Shown here one piece after another: positions 13,003 to 26,466 of a stretch of 64,000 nt of DNA (positions within the stretch are counted from its first letter, which is position 1; every line of letters begins with the position of its first letter). A model generated the notes under the pieces. That model saw nothing but the letters and a program-made list of their open reading frames with translations, did not search any database and was not told where the DNA came from. The stretch lies in the NCBI GenBank assembly GCA_027924585.1, contig BSBM01000076.1, forward strand, positions 7,263,001 through 7,327,000, written 5' to 3'. The stretch comes from Larix kaempferi (lineage: Eukaryota; Streptophyta; Pinopsida; Pinales; Pinaceae). The position numbers were made by a program, and so were the translations under genes.

Positions 13003-15409
13003 GTTAAGGTAATTTTGTCGTCTTCTATCTTTGTTTATTTTTAATCAAACATTTTATTTTTTTTCAAAGGTATGATTTCCCCGGTTGGGGTTAGTTACAA
13101 TGCTTCTTTTGCCATGGTGAATATGATGCTTCTCTGGCCTAGTGCCATCTTCACATTTTAAGCGGAGAAGGTTTTATCTCTTTTGTTTCTCGCTAATGGT
13201 TTTATGCTAATATTATCAATCGCTAATGGTTATATGTTAATATTATCAACATGAATATGGTATATGGTTTTTCTCGGGTGAGATTGAGGGATTTGGGTTA
13301 TATAATTCTTTATGTTAATATTATGAACATGAATATGGTTTTTTTCGCTAAGATAAAGGGATTTGGGCTATATAATTACTTGACTTTTGATAAAAAAAAA
13401 TAATGAGTGTTTTATGTATAAATATAAATTATTTTTAGAGTTGCAAAAGTAATTGAGGAAGAAGAAATTGAAATGGAAGTAATATAAATGTTATATGGTT
13501 TGGATTTTTTTTAGCTATAATCACTCAAATTTAATTATATAATTTTTGGTCAAATTGTAACTTTTTATTGCTTAAATTAAGCTTTTAAATACATAAATTA
13601 ATTGAACACCTCTTCTTAATTTTTTGTAATAAGATTTCCCTAAAAAAAAAATACAAAAATATGATTTTAAAAAGTTCAAATCCTAACATATTTAGACTAA
13701 TAAATTATATTATAATATAGATAAAGCAAATATTTAAACAAACAAACTAGAAACCAAAAAAAATATTATTATTATTTTATTATAATTCAAATCTATATAG
13801 TCATAAACTTATATTTTGCTATTTCCAAAAAAATTATAATAAATTTTAAATTCTAAAAATAATATGAATAGATATGATAATCACATAATTACTAACGTTT
13901 TATACTAATATTTTATGTTGATACACATATCCATATAAATATTTAAATTTAACACTAACATTAACTATAAAATAATTTTCAAACTATTATATTATATGAT
14001 TTTGAAGATTTTTTTTAGTATTTTTTAAACTTGCTTTGTAATCTCCTACTTCCCACTAACCAAGTTGGATACATGATGATCCTTCACAAGGGCCACATGC
14101 TCTTGTCCTTGTGTTAGTCATTTTGTAAAGTATGCTTTATTAGATTTAGTTCTTTTTGGCTTTCTCGTGGTTTTAAATATCAAAATTGTTTTTTTTAACA
14201 AATCGTTATGAATATTTCATGTGGTTCCTTAAAGTCTAGATATTAGTTAAATCATGTTTTCCTTTTATATATGTGTTTAGGTGATTTGGCCCAATTTCGG
14301 TATTAAACCAAACATAAAAAAGAATAGCATAAGGCCTAAACCATAGGAACGTTAAAATAATTAAAACATAATGACATTGATGAAAATAAAAGGCACCATA
14401 GTGAGCTTTCTCCTGCCACTTTTTTGTCTTTCATTCGTGTCATAAGAGTCCTTGAAGGCATGTCAAATCATGAACAAACTCACCTCTTATAAGATTCCCA
14501 GTTCCCACTTGATACTTTTGCCCCGTTAGATAAATTCTTACAAGTTGCCATGTACGCATGCATTGAGGGGAATAAAAATAAAAATTATAAATTTATGGTT
14601 TATCTATTTGTCGATAGAGATACTTGAAATTGAAATTCCAATATGGGAAAATGGAATTCCAGTTATGAAGAAAAATCTGCCATACATACTTTCAAAGTGT
14701 CACTCTCAATATCGTATTTCAATGCTCACTAATCAATCCCTTTCTATGGTTACCGACATTTGCGTGAACATAAATTCCACCTAATTACTCTTATTTAATT
14801 AATTAAATAACAATAAAATGCTAATAATGTCAAGGTTATGAGATATGAAGAATCGAAAGGAAGATTTATCTCTCAACGTCTAAAGATTCATTAGTGTCAT
14901 TTGATAATTTTAAAAAACATAATCATGTTTTCGTATTAAATCGTTAATTATTGATATTATCTTTTTGAATATTTTGACACTAATCATTTCTCTCAGGATA
15001 AAACTTGAATATATATTATAATTTTGGTGTTAAAAAGGAAATATACACAAATTCGTAAAAGATACTTATTTGTGGTAACTGACCAAGGAGGTTCCGTGGT
15101 GACAGACCTGTCGATTGGACGGAAACTGTAGCCGGCGAACGCATTTAAACTGCGGAACTTTTTTTGCAGTTGTTTGGAATTTGCTAATATAAGAAGTGAG
15201 AATATATATGAGATATCTTTTACTTAAATATATATTAAACCAAACATCATTTTAATTATATTTAAAAAAGGCGAATTTGATATGTATATCTTCAATTATA
15301 TATAGTTTATTTGTATATATAATAAAAAATGAAGAATCAAATTTCATAGCTACATCTTTTAATTATACATTATTTCATAAAAAAATGGAGAACAAAGTAA
15401 GGATGGTTG

Positions 15410-15410
<1 letters not shown>

Positions 15411-15440
<30 letters not shown>
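15411..15440. repeat. (TA)n microsatellite
   Basis: About 15 uninterrupted TA units. Similar shorter runs occur at about 24570-24592 and 52821-52832. The surrounding 15.16-15.77 kb holds no recognisable gene. Confidence 0.95.
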
Positions 15441-15445
<5 letters not shown>

Positions 15446-15767
15446 GAGGTTGTGAGCACCAAAGATGTATCCACACATAAAAAGCATAAGGAGCCTTGCA
15501 CTTCCCATCCAATCTTATATGTCATTAAAAATAAAAATAACATGGCAGATATTTTCATAAAAAATAAAAATAACATGGCAGATATTTTCATATAGCCAAT
15601 TGCAGCTTTTAGCTTTCCAACCGTTCAATTTAATTGTACTTTCTCTTGGAATAACCACGAAATGCCAAAATAAAATACTTTAAAGTCCAAGATGCAATGT
15701 AGGTGGGCTTGTCATTTTCAATGGTGGCTTCCCTATTTCCCGGTCCAGCCATTTACTTTGTATATTA

Positions 15768-16867
15768 TATGTGGAGGGATACCAAGGCCTGAATATTTGT
15801 TTGCAATGTAAAAAAGACGTAGAAGATGTACAACATCTCTTTATTATATGTGAGTTTTTTCGGAAGGTTTGGGTTGAGCTAGACTGAATTTCAATGGAGA
15901 ATGGAATGGTTTTTCTTTTAGCAAATGCATTTTGGATTGGTTTAGTAGGAACACTAGGTATAAATTTCTACCTTTGCACTTGATTGAAGTCATCTAGAGG
16001 TGTCAAAACAAATTGATATCCGAAGATATCTCTCCATCCATTTTTGGATCTTGCAGGATGATGATTAAGGCCATGAATGAGTATCTGTGGCCTTCAAACA
16101 AGTAGAAAACAATAAATATTTGCTATCCCTTGAAGAGAGACGAAATACCCTTGGGTTTATTTGATGGGGCAGCAAAATACAAAATCTGTGGGGCAGGTAT
16201 GGTACTACATTTGAGTAACAATCATAAGTTCTGCCTGAAAATGGGTATCAGGGTTGGAAGTAACACAAAAGCAGAGTTGTTGGCACTTCATGGTCTCCTT
16301 TGGTTTGCTCGGTGGAAAGGATATACCATTCTAGATATCTATGGTGACTCTCAAGACATAATACAAGGGGATGAACGCAAATTAGTTATCACCTCATTAT
16401 CATTGTCCACTTGGATAATGAATGTTAAATCCCCGATTAGCTCCTTCAAGCAATTAAAGTTTCAGCATATCTTTAGGGAGGCTAACAAGGAAGCGCATCG
16501 GTTATCAAAGGAAGTGATGGGGCCATTGAATGGTCACATCTTTTTTGAAGAATTCTCACACGACTCACTCGTGGATTATGGATCAGTGTGGGCATTCTAG
16601 TGGCTAGGGTATCCATTTTAGGGGTGGGGGTGGACTCACCCCTTTTTGTGTGTCTGTCGGCATCAAAGTTTTGACATTGTACAGTTTTGGTATTGTAGAC
16701 TCTTGTGGTATCTACTTCCTTGTAATTATCTGTCATTTGGTTATACCGTGTCTCTGGATAATTTGATTATATTGAAGTTTGGAGAGAGTTTTGATTGTTG
16801 GATTGTACTACATGTTGTAACTTTGATTTTTCAATAGAAATATCAAATTGTGATTTTTTTCTCTTTG
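15768..16867 (+). pseudogene. 5'-truncated LINE (L1-type) 3' end: zinc-binding region and RNase H domain
   Basis: From about 15768 the frame reads a zf-RVT-like motif (ICLQCKK ... HLFIICEFF ... VWVEL) and then meets TGA. After several stops an open stretch at 16130-16600 encodes an RVT_3/RNase H domain. Its candidate catalytic residues are Asp in FDGAAK, Glu in TKAELLAL, Asp in YGDSQD and a late ANKEAHRL motif. Both modules in this order occur at the 3' end of plant L1-type ORF2. The copy ends near an A/T-rich tail at about 16867. Reverse transcriptase and endonuclease are missing, so this is a dead, 5'-truncated insertion between the two glucanase exon-1 copies. It may have split the duplicated block from its partner. 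Confidence 0.75.
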
Positions 16868-17904
16868 AAAAAAAAATATGTGGAAGGTAAATGAGACTAT
16901 CTATGTCATGCCAAGTACACAACAACCATTACATATTGATTTATATATATATGCATTGTAATATATTTCTTAATGATTAAGAAAATATAACAAAGTTATG
17001 GAAATCAAGATTATATTGATGTATATGCATATGCATATAATATATTTCCTAATTATTAAGAAATTATAAACTTAATAATTATAACAAAACGTTAATATAT
17101 TTTTTCAAAAGATTAATTGTACTAAGTTTTACCACATTTTTCACATTTTGATGTGGATATTTGAACATATTAATTATATAAAAAATTTAATTATTATTAA
17201 TTATATAAAAAAATGTAATTATTATTAATTATATAAAAAATGTAATTATTAGTATTCACATTTTGATATGGATATTTGAACATATTAATTATATCAAAAG
17301 CATGTAATTAAAAGTAGTTGTTTTGAATTTCTCAAGCAAAGTTCATTATCAAGATTGACAATTTGGATTAATTTCATTTACTGATTTTCATTTATTTTTC
17401 AATTGGATTTACTTCCAACCCACTCAAACTAGATTTATTATATTTCAAAATTTAATTTAAACAAGCTTGTGAAACTTGGGTTAATTTTGTTTTTGTCTGT
17501 AGTGGTTATATTATGTGCAATCTAAATATATTATATTGCTCGAATGATAAAATAGTTATTAATTGTATTATAAATATGTATTACCAATATTGATCATGAT
17601 TTAAGCTATATTTTGCTTTTATCAAAAAGCACGGGACTATATCACCAAAGGCTATATGTCATAACAATTTAGTGTAGTACCTAGTGCTAAGGTTATAGTG
17701 TTGGATATCAAATATCCTACTGATTGGATACTTTGCAACCCCTACCACATCTGTTGTCTCAAATTTATTCTCGCTTGCAAAGTTGGGCTCAAGAGAGAGC
17801 AACTAGGTTTTTCCTTCACTAGGTGTGATTAGGAATTATTATATTTTTTTTAAGCAAAATTTCATAAGGAAATCTAAGGTATGCTTCTTCACATTTATGG
17901 ATGA

Positions 17905-19650
17905 CATTCTTAGTAAACTCATTGGTGTAAACTAATGTGTCTTGCCCAAGAGTATTTGAATAGCCACAAAACTAGCCAAAATCATATTAAAGAAAATTCT
18001 CTCAATTTTATATTTTTTTAATATGGCTCACTACAACATGTGGGATGAAATATTGCTTAAATTGCTACTAAAATAATATTTGTTTAGTTTTTTACTTAAA
18101 AAGACATAAATTAATTACTCATAAGGTGGATTAAGGCCTCCTACATAAATCTTAACCACTCAAAATAATGTGTCTTGCTTAACCGAATTTGAACAACCTC
18201 CTACATAACTCTTAATCACTAAATTTGAATAGCCACTAAAGTAACCAAAATCATATTAAAGAATCTTCTCTCAATTTTATATTTTTTAAAAATTGTTCAC
18301 TACAACATGTGGGACCAATGGTTGCTTAAATTCCTATTATTTTTTTTATAAATACTTCTTATATTTGCAAGGCCATAATTATAATCATTCCCACTTAGGA
18401 ATGTGACATTCTTGTTGGTTAAAACAATAATTTTTTAGTTTTTTTAATTTAAAAGCATAAATTGATACCTAAAACAATAATTTTTTAGTTTTTTTAATTT
18501 AAAAGCATAAATTGATACCTCATTAGGTAGATTAATACCTTTTACTTAACTCTTAACCACTCAAACTAATGTGTCTTGCCTAAGAGTTGAATAACAACTA
18601 AACTAGCCAAAAACGTATTCAAAAAAATTATCTCAATTTTCTATTTTTTTAATATGGCTCACTACAATATGTGGGATGGATTGTTGCTTAATATGCTATT
18701 AAAATAATTTAGAAAATCAGAAGTATCTCTCTATTTTAACTAACTTTGAAAAAAACTAATATAGCCAAAATAAGAAGGAACTCTCATAAGCTTCATAATG
18801 AAACAGGGCCTTCCTAAAACATCGTGAAAGAAAAGGACGAACTTGCCATCTCTGTGAGACTAAGTCACTTTCTATTAGAGTGTTAGAGTGTCATGAGTAC
18901 ACCAACATTAAATCTCAGTTTCGCAATCTTTGTTATAATACTAGCCTCTCTAATAGTCTAACTGGTCAAAAATATGGTGACCTTGGTACCCTTCTTTCTA
19001 AGATTTTGAGCATACTAATAAAACTATACAACAAACCAAGTAATTTATTTATTTTTCCTTAAGGTCGATAGACCAAAGTTGGTCTCCGAAGTTAACTACC
19101 ATCATCAACATCAATATTATTTTACTTTTTTAACATAAATTAATTACTCGTAAGGTGGATTAAGACCTCTTATATAACTCTTAACCACTCAAAGTAACGT
19201 GTCTTAGATAATAAAATTTGAATAACCACATAAACAAACTAGCCAAAATCATATTAATTATTTTTTTCTTAATTTATATTTTTAATATGACTCGCTATAA
19301 CATGTAGGAAGAATTGTTTCTTAAATTGCTACTAAAATATTGTTTTTATAATTTGTGATTTAAAAAAAACATAAATTGTTTCCTCCTAAAGTGGATTAAG
19401 ACCTCGTACATAACTCTCAAAAGCTCAAACTAATGTGTTTCATATTAGCCAAAATCATATTCAAAAATATTCTCTCAATTTTATATTATTTTAATATGAC
19501 TCAGCTCAAATTAATGTGTCTTGCCTAACTAAATTTGAATAGCGTCCAAACTAGCCAAAGTCATATTCAAAAATATTCTCTCAATTTTATATTTTTTAAT
19601 ATGGAATGAAATATTACTTTTACTACTAAAATAATATTTCTTTTAATTTT
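17905..19650. repeat. Diverged repeat family, about six copies
   Basis: A motif series recurs in order at about 17.9, 18.12, 18.52, 19.14, 19.38 and 19.5 kb. The series is AAGGTGGATTAA, CTCTTAACCACTCAAA, AATGTGTCTTGCCTAA, AACTAGCCAAAATCATATT, TCTCAATTTTATATTTTTT, AATATGGCTCACTACAACAT, GCTTAAATTGCTACTAAAAT. Copies are diverged and of variable length. No coding potential is seen from 16.87 to 20.18 kb. Confidence 0.75.
18421..18520. repeat. Exact 50-bp tandem duplication
   Basis: Two identical 50-bp copies, each beginning AAAACAATAATTTTTTAGTT and ending ATTGATACCT, inside the diverged repeat family. Confidence 0.95.
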
Positions 19651-19908
19651 AACTTTTAAAATCATAAAGGAAGATTAAAACCTCGTGCATAATTCTTATT
19701 CTTAACTTAGAAAACCTAAACAACCCGGGATAAAAATTATATTAAAAAATGATTTAATAATTTATTCTAAAATAATATTTCTTTTGATTTTAACTTTTAA
19801 AAAACATAAAGGAAGATTAAAACCTCCTGCATAATTCTTATTCTTAACTTAGAAAACCTAAACAACCCGGGATAAAAATTATATTAAAAAATGATTTAAT
19901 AATTTATT
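19626..19908. repeat. ~141-bp tandem duplication
   Basis: Two near-identical copies begin CTAAAATAATATTTC at 19626 and 19767. Both contain CCTAAACAACCCGGGAT. The high identity suggests a recent event. Confidence 0.9.
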
Positions 19909-20200
19909 TTAGTATCCCTACTTCCTCGGGTGGGACAATGCGCACTCAAATCGCCTTGCTTTTTAGGTGATTTGTTTCTTAGATCGGGTTGTAAAAACCC
20001 GCAGAATCGTAGTTCCACTTCATTTATTGCAGAATTATGTTATGGAATTGTGTCCTAAGATTTTGGCTCATTTTAAGACGAGTCAGATCCACGAAATTCC
20101 AAAAAAATAACGAAAAAAGATGGAACGGGTGGATAGAAAGCAATTTGAGTGCCAGTTATCACACGCTCTTTAAGTGCACTTTAACATAGAAAAACATGAC

Positions 20201-20526
20201 TAAGCATCGAGCTGCTCAGCATTTAATGCGACTGCTCGATACTTAGGATCCACTGGATCTGGAGAATTTCTAAGTATCGAGCTGCCCAACATTTAATGCG
20301 GGGGCTCGATGCTTAAGATCCCTTGAATCTGGAGAATTTCTAAGCATCAAGCTGCCCAGCATTTAATGCAGTGGCAACTCTCCAGATCCAACGAACCCAA
20401 CAAACCCTAAACATCGAACCGTAGCATTTACATCGAACCGTAGCATTAAATGCTGAACAGCTATCCAAATCCATAAAACTCTAAGCATCGAGCCGCCACA
20501 TTAACTGCTGGACAGCTCGATGCTTA
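20201..20526. repeat. Cluster of tandem hairpin units (stem TAAGCATCGAGC)
   Basis: Direct units begin TAAGCATCGAGC at 20201 (with variants at 20271 and 20341, 70-bp spacing). Each is followed by CAGCATTTAATGC and, in the first two, by an inverted arm GCTCGATRCTTA. At 20482-20493 and 20515-20526 the arms form a perfect 12-bp stem with a 21-base loop. Reverse-oriented copies also occur near 20440. It lies about 1 kb from the distal exon 1, on its intron side. Confidence 0.85.
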
Positions 20527-20599
20527 GCTTTCGCCGAAAAACATGGGCATGGCTGCCTTACCAAAACTGGCTAAATCTTATAGTACGACTGAAAGTCAC

Positions 20600-23500
20600 G
20601 TGGAACGGTTTAAAGGGAACATATCTTCAGGATTGCTGAGAAAAGTCAAGTTGCAAAGCAAAGGATTGTCAGAAAAAAAAAGTAAACCCTAAATGCACGA
20701 GCGAAGCCACCACATCCCAGCCATAAATTGCACAAAGCTTGAAGTCCTAGAATCATGTCACATTCAACCAGTACAACATCTACTCTGCAATTAAAGATTT
20801 GCATTTTCATTTTACATTTTTTTTTCAGAATTTCTTAAAATAGATGAAATACATTTATTCTACAATTTTTTTTTTCAAAATTTAGCAAAAATTAATGAAA
20901 TTATAGTTTTAAATTATTGAAATTGCATAAATAAAATGTTTAGAAGTAATCCAAATTCCATAATATTGTATCCATTTCTATGATCAAAATTACAATTTAA
21001 ATAAATTGAAATTTCAACACAAATAGAATTCCAAAAAACTAAAAAAAATACAAATCCTGTAAGGTTTACTTTACTCCATTTGGGTGCAAAGATTTGTGCT
21101 CAATACTGTGACATGTGAACTTATTGTTTATTCTATTTCGAATGGAACTACAGTCCGAGACAACAGAATTTCAATGTAAACCTCCCAAATTCTTTATATT
21201 TTAAGGAACTACAGTTCGGGAAAACAGAATTTCAATGTAAACCTCCCAAATTCTTTATATTTTAAAGCACACCATTTTTTTTCGTCAGTCATGCATTCAA
21301 TTGGTACTTGAGCTCCAAAGGAATGTCAAGTCTGTCCATACTGACTGAGATTCAGTTTGCCCTAATGTCTGAGATTCCCATTTTTCTTAGTTGCGAACAA
21401 TTTGTCGACTGTTGTGAACTCCTAAGCTCTGTAGGGAGCACCATACAAAAGGAAAGCAATTTGAGAGAAAGAAAAAACAAAAAAAAGTGGGCGTACCTTA
21501 GATTGACGCCACCATCCAAGCTGAATTCAGTGGCATTTGCTTCAACCCAATTGGCAGCAGCTTTTTTACTGGTGGCCATTGTCTGCAGCTGGTCATTGGG
21601 AATTCCTGCCATGACCTCAATCTTAGTATTGGCCAACGCTTTCATGGTGTGCTCCTCTGCATCGAAGAGCTTCACCCTGGTTATACCGTTGTCCTTAAGC
21701 ATCTGCACCACTATGTCAGGTGGCAATGGATGCGTGGACAGCGTACCCCAGTTGACTCCCAGTCCTTGCACCCAACCGACCCACACAAACATCAAAACCG
21801 AGAACAAGAACGCCATCGTTGTCGTTGTTCAAGAACTGCAATTGTAACGCTTCAGTACTTCGCCTTGCTATAAAAATTGGGATTTCTTAATACTGTGATA
21901 AAGGCGGTGGCTTTCCTGTGAGCCAACGTTGGGAGTGAAAGGCAAAAAGATTTCTTCTACCGGAAGAAGAAGATAAGTATAAAGGTGTTAGGCGGGTTCC
22001 AGAGGCCCGGACCGCGAATCAGATGACTGGAATAGTCTGTTAAGGACCCGGAATCGTGTGCAGCCATTAAAAACTTTAAAGTCTCAAGAGAATGCGCTCC
22101 GAGCGTTCTGGTGATGAAATTTGCGTGGCCACTTGTTTTTGACGCCCGCTCTGTCAAAATTCATCTTCTAATTTAACACAGCAAAAATGCCGATATGCTG
22201 TCGACAACAGCAACGGGGCCGTTAAGTTAAGTTAATTCTGTCGGCTTTAATCTTTTAATCAAATATTTCATAAGCTTTTGTTCAGGAAATTTTCTTTATT
22301 ATTGGAGTAAGGCTGGGATTGGGTTTCTTTTAGGCTTATCTTTGCGTGGGCCAAGGCTATCGTGCTTTCTTTTTCTATGGTGACTAAAGCTTTCATGGCG
22401 TTGGCTTCGGCTTTTGTGTACTCCCATTATCTTTTTCTTTTATCGTTTGTCTGTATTTTTTTTCAAAGGTAATTCACTTCACTACGGAGCTATGAAGATA
22501 TTAACAAAAGAGTTATTAGATTTTAATGAAAGGTTAAGGTTCGGTGTGGTTAGGTGTAATTTGAATATTGAGGTTAAGATTAAATTTCTATATATTTTTA
22601 TATTTTGGATTTTGTTATTATACTATTAATTTTATTTATATATTTTTGAAAAAAATAATATATATAATTTTATGTTTTGGATTTTGTTGTTATATTATTA
22701 GTTCTATTCATATTTTTTTGAAAAAATAATATATATAATGTAAACTTTGTTGTTATATATAGTCATTTAATTTTGTGAACAAATTGATGATCCTTATTAT
22801 TTTGATTCGTTGTTTTAATTTGTAGAAAATGTTGAACCTTGTTTTTTATATGATTATTCGTTTCGTGGATGGATTCATTAAGGATTAATAGAAAGGAAAG
22901 GGATATAGTGTTCATATTTTGAATTTTATGATTACAACACTAGGTTTTTCAAAAGAAAAAAAACATACAACTTGTTTTTTTTTCGAATCAAAGTTACATA
23001 TAAATTGTCTTCTACTAAATCCAAAAGGAAAAAAAGACTAACAAAAAAGGACAAAAAAGAACTAAAGAACATTGTAGTGACCAAAGTCAATGATGATTCC
23101 ATCAATAAACTCTTCATAATGAAGCAGCCCATTCAAAAGACAAAATCAACCTAAATCATCCAGTGCTGAAGGAAAATAGATTATAGAGAATAATTTTCAA
23201 AAGCCCATTCAATGATAATCTTGAAATCACCAAGAACTTTGATATCCAAGAAACCTCTTTTCCTAGCAAACCACACTAACCCTCAAAGAGTTAGTTCATC
23301 TTCCTGCACCCATTCATAAACGAATAATATGATCTCTCCTAAATTTTAATAGTCATTTTTATTTCTTATTTTAATCTTTTAAAAAATGATATACACATAG
23401 TAAAGTTTATTTAGTGTCTCAAATAATATCTCAATATGAATCAATCAGCCTCTTTATCGACCATTTAAATCATTAGAGAAATAAATTCAATTTAAATATA

Positions 23501-25110
23501 AATTTAGTAAGTAATGTAGATAATCCAAGTTTATCCAATTATCAATTGGAAAATATGTAAACTTTACAATTTAAATATTAAATATTTATTTTTTTCATCT
23601 GAATTCTATGTTCACATCGTAGCATAAATGGTTTGAAATCTTAAATTTTTTACGAGGTTTTATCGAGAAAAGGCAAAATTGTACCCAAAATAATGTTGTT
23701 AAGAAAAGGGGAAATTGTTAAACGTTTAGGTTACGTGATTCATTAAAGTTTATATCTTAAATTTATTTATTTTAAAATAATTATCAACAACATTATTATT
23801 AAAATTACGAAAAATTGATTTTAAAATAACTAATATCTTTTGTGATTTTGAGATTCTTTCTTATTTCTTTTAACTTTGCTTGATTGTTATATAAGATTGA
23901 CTTGTCGGTTACTTTAAGTATAGTTAACCTCATAAATGTACCCTAATGAACTACCTTATTAAGGTGGAGTCACATGGTGCCTTACACTCGCCACATGCTC
24001 TTGTCTTTGTGTCACTGAAACTAGCCACGTGCTCTTAGAGTCTTTGCCTCACTCATTTTGCACCTAAAATAAAATAAAAGTGTAGAACTCTCTCTTTCTT
24101 TTTTGGATTTAGTATTTTTCGCTTTCATATGGCCCAAGTTATGTACGCGTTTGCGTTTGCGTTTGCACGTTTCATATTGTTATTGCACTTGGATTTGATT
24201 TTAAAAAATTTCCCAAATCAAATTCCGGGACCCAAAATCATTATGGAGTGAACATTTTAAGTGGTTTTTAAGCATGCCATATAGTCCAAGTTAGGAATCT
24301 TAATTGTTTTGGATGGTGCCCAATTTCTCATTGAACTTCCAGAGTGTGCCTTTACGCTACGTTACGTTGACTTTGTGAACCCTTATAGGAAATGTGTGTA
24401 TGGTGGTGATGTTGAGATAAGAACCCTTCGTTAAGAACTCACGCTTAAACATTAAAGCACTAAGGCCCAAGACAAATCAATCCCCTAAAGGTTATAGTTC
24501 ATATTCCTTAAGACATGACCTCACGAGGAGAATTGGCTTTAGGATATGATAGGAACAAGGTAACTCTAATATATATATATATATATATATATCAAAGGGG
24601 ATTCCATACTTTAATGTTAAAGTAGACGTCATATTCCACTTTGGTGGTCCTATGGAATAATCAATCCATTTCTAAGGTTATTGCAATGCGATCCAACCTA
24701 AATACCAATAAAACACTATAGTATTTGGTTATTTATTTTTAGTTTAAAATAGTTTTTCTTTTTTATTTGTGCAGAGTTGCTACCGACGGATTCCTGAACA
24801 CAACATGAAAGAGGAATCGAACTTTGGAGTGGTGAGTCATTAAAACCGTATCGTAACTTTGAAGAATTATTATCATCTTTTCGTATTAAAATATGGATAA
24901 GAATCTATTTCAATGAAAAGTGATCTGTTTTTAAGTATCTCTTAGCTGTAAAGTTGACCACAGAAATTAAATATATTATATTTTGAGTCTCAAATATATA
25001 AAAAAATTCTAACATTATTTCGCGTAAGAGTAATAGTAACTGACCAAGACGTTTCCGTCGCGACAGACACGCCGGTCGGGATCTTCAGGCGGTGGACGCG
25101 TTTAAAAGGT
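20600..25110. repeat. Segmental duplication, copy B (intron start, distal exon 1 and upstream region)
   Basis: This is the counterpart of 10978-15160, in the same orientation and order. It includes the distal exon 1, the AGTATAAAGG block at 21976 and the outermost anchor GTAACTGACCAAG near 25036. From 22.25 kb to the end it is AT-rich, with no gene seen. Confidence 0.82.
21497..21816 (-). CDS. Distal duplicate of GH17 exon 1 (alternative first exon or orphan exon)
   Basis: An intact second exon 1 encodes a signal peptide (MAFLFSVLMFVWVGWVQG) and the same GH17 N-terminus. Over the 89 mature residues I count 17 differences from the proximal exon (about 81% identity). The donor AAG|GTACGC leaves the same phase 2, so it could splice directly to exon 2 at 2724 across an 18.8-kb intron. 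No second GH17 exon 2 was found between 12.6 and 21.5 kb. Differences are mostly conservative and there is no stop, which argues against simple neutral decay. Either it is an alternative first exon with its own promoter, or it is the head of a gene copy whose body has been lost. Confidence 0.75.
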
Positions 25111-26466
25111 TGCGAATCCGTCAAATGATTGATTATAATAAGCAGAGAAAGATGGTCTCCTAAACCCTCCGCAATGCCAGGGAAATATTTCTGGTGTCGG
25201 ACTACTTGGACGTTAAGTTTACGTGGTTGGAACTCGGATATGGTGTAGGTGACGTATCGTCGGCGGTGATTTTTCTGGAATAAAATTGATTATATAACGA
25301 TTTGAATAAGTATAGTCTCGTTAATGGAACATGGGACCTTAAAGATCCTAAATAAGTCCACTGTACACTGCTGGACGTGGTGAGTGAATCCGGAGCATGG
25401 GGGAACACTAGAAATGGGGGGGCCGGAGAAGTATGGTGCATAATGCTGGTTGTGGATCTCCGGTAGGTAGCAAATTCTAATTATTAGCTGTTATTCACAC
25501 AAATAAAACAAAGAGAGGCCCACCACGATATCTTCATCCTATAAGAATGAGACTATCTACACTTAGCCAATCACATTAAAGTTGGTTAATGTCCACGTGT
25601 AACATTGCCTCCAAAAGGTCAAAATCAAAATCTATTTGTTTTGGGGAGGAGGCTAAGAACGAATCGACATAAAAGATTGTGAATGGTGAATCAAATTGGA
25701 TGGTGTTGGAGTAATGGATAAGGATGGTTGTTATTGATTAGATTTGGTTGGTGGTCTTTAACCATAAATAAATTGATAGAGTTTAGTTGAATTGTTTGCA
25801 TCTCTAATCTACTTAGAAATTTCGAAATTATAAACTTCAAAAATTCATCCATTAGATGTCACACCATGGAAGGTGAAACAAATCCTTATTTTATTAATGT
25901 AATTATATGAAAATATTATTGTTCTTATATACAATATTATTGTTTGATCATTTTTTATTTTAATTTTTTAATTATAATAGTCATAAAATTAAATAAATGA
26001 TATTTAAAAGAAAGTGAATTATGTTTATATTAAGTATAGAGAGGATCTAAATAATGATGTTTAAAAGAAGTTAAGATGGATTTACTTTGGTGTGCTCTTT
26101 ATATATATATATGGAAACTATGTTGATTCCAAGAGTCATGCAAATCATTTTTACAATTGGAAATAAGTAAATGAATATTTTGGTTGATTGAAGGCCACAA
26201 ACAATTCTTAATATTTTGATTGTTCTAAAGAAATGGAGTAAATTCATTCTAGATAGCTAGTGTTATTGTTAACAATCAAATTAACACTCCTAGTCATGTG
26301 ACAGAAGAAGCATATGTTTACCATGCACCCACAATAGAAAGACATGACACAAGTACATTCATAGACAAATCCTCTCTGATCTAATCACTTCTCCCATAAA
26401 TGGAAGGATTAGGTGAAGAAAGTCGGAACTTAAGAGACCAAGTTCAGTAAATGAATCGCTTCTCCC
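25111..26466. other. Gene-free AT-rich stretch
   Basis: No coding, RNA or structured element is recognised between the duplicated segment and the first LTR. Short AT runs and a TATATATA run near 26100 are all that stands out. Confidence 0.6.

Larger units (their letters stand above)
10978..15160. repeat. Segmental duplication, copy A (intron start, exon 1 and upstream region of the GH17 gene)
   Basis: Colinear similarity to 20600-25110 is visible at several anchors. These are AAAGGG-ACATATCTTCA (10985 and 20612), AATTTCAATGTAA (11588 and 21168), exon 1, AGTATAAAGG about 190 bp upstream of the ATG (12710 and 21976), GGCCGTTAAGTTAA (12995 and 22217), GCCACATGCTCTTGTC (14091 and 23990) and GTAACTGACCAAG (15076 and 25036). 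The flanking sequence is much more diverged than the exon. From 13.04 to 15.06 kb it is very AT-rich and holds no gene that I can see. End points are approximate. Confidence 0.82.

Noticed and set aside
20201-20526. CRISPR-like array
   Set aside because: The units are palindromic, only about three are direct repeats, and the setting is a plant nuclear genome.
22932-23154. Overlapping Lys-rich and Phe/Leu-rich frames on opposite strands
   Set aside because: Low-complexity A/T-rich sequence with no homology that I recognise.
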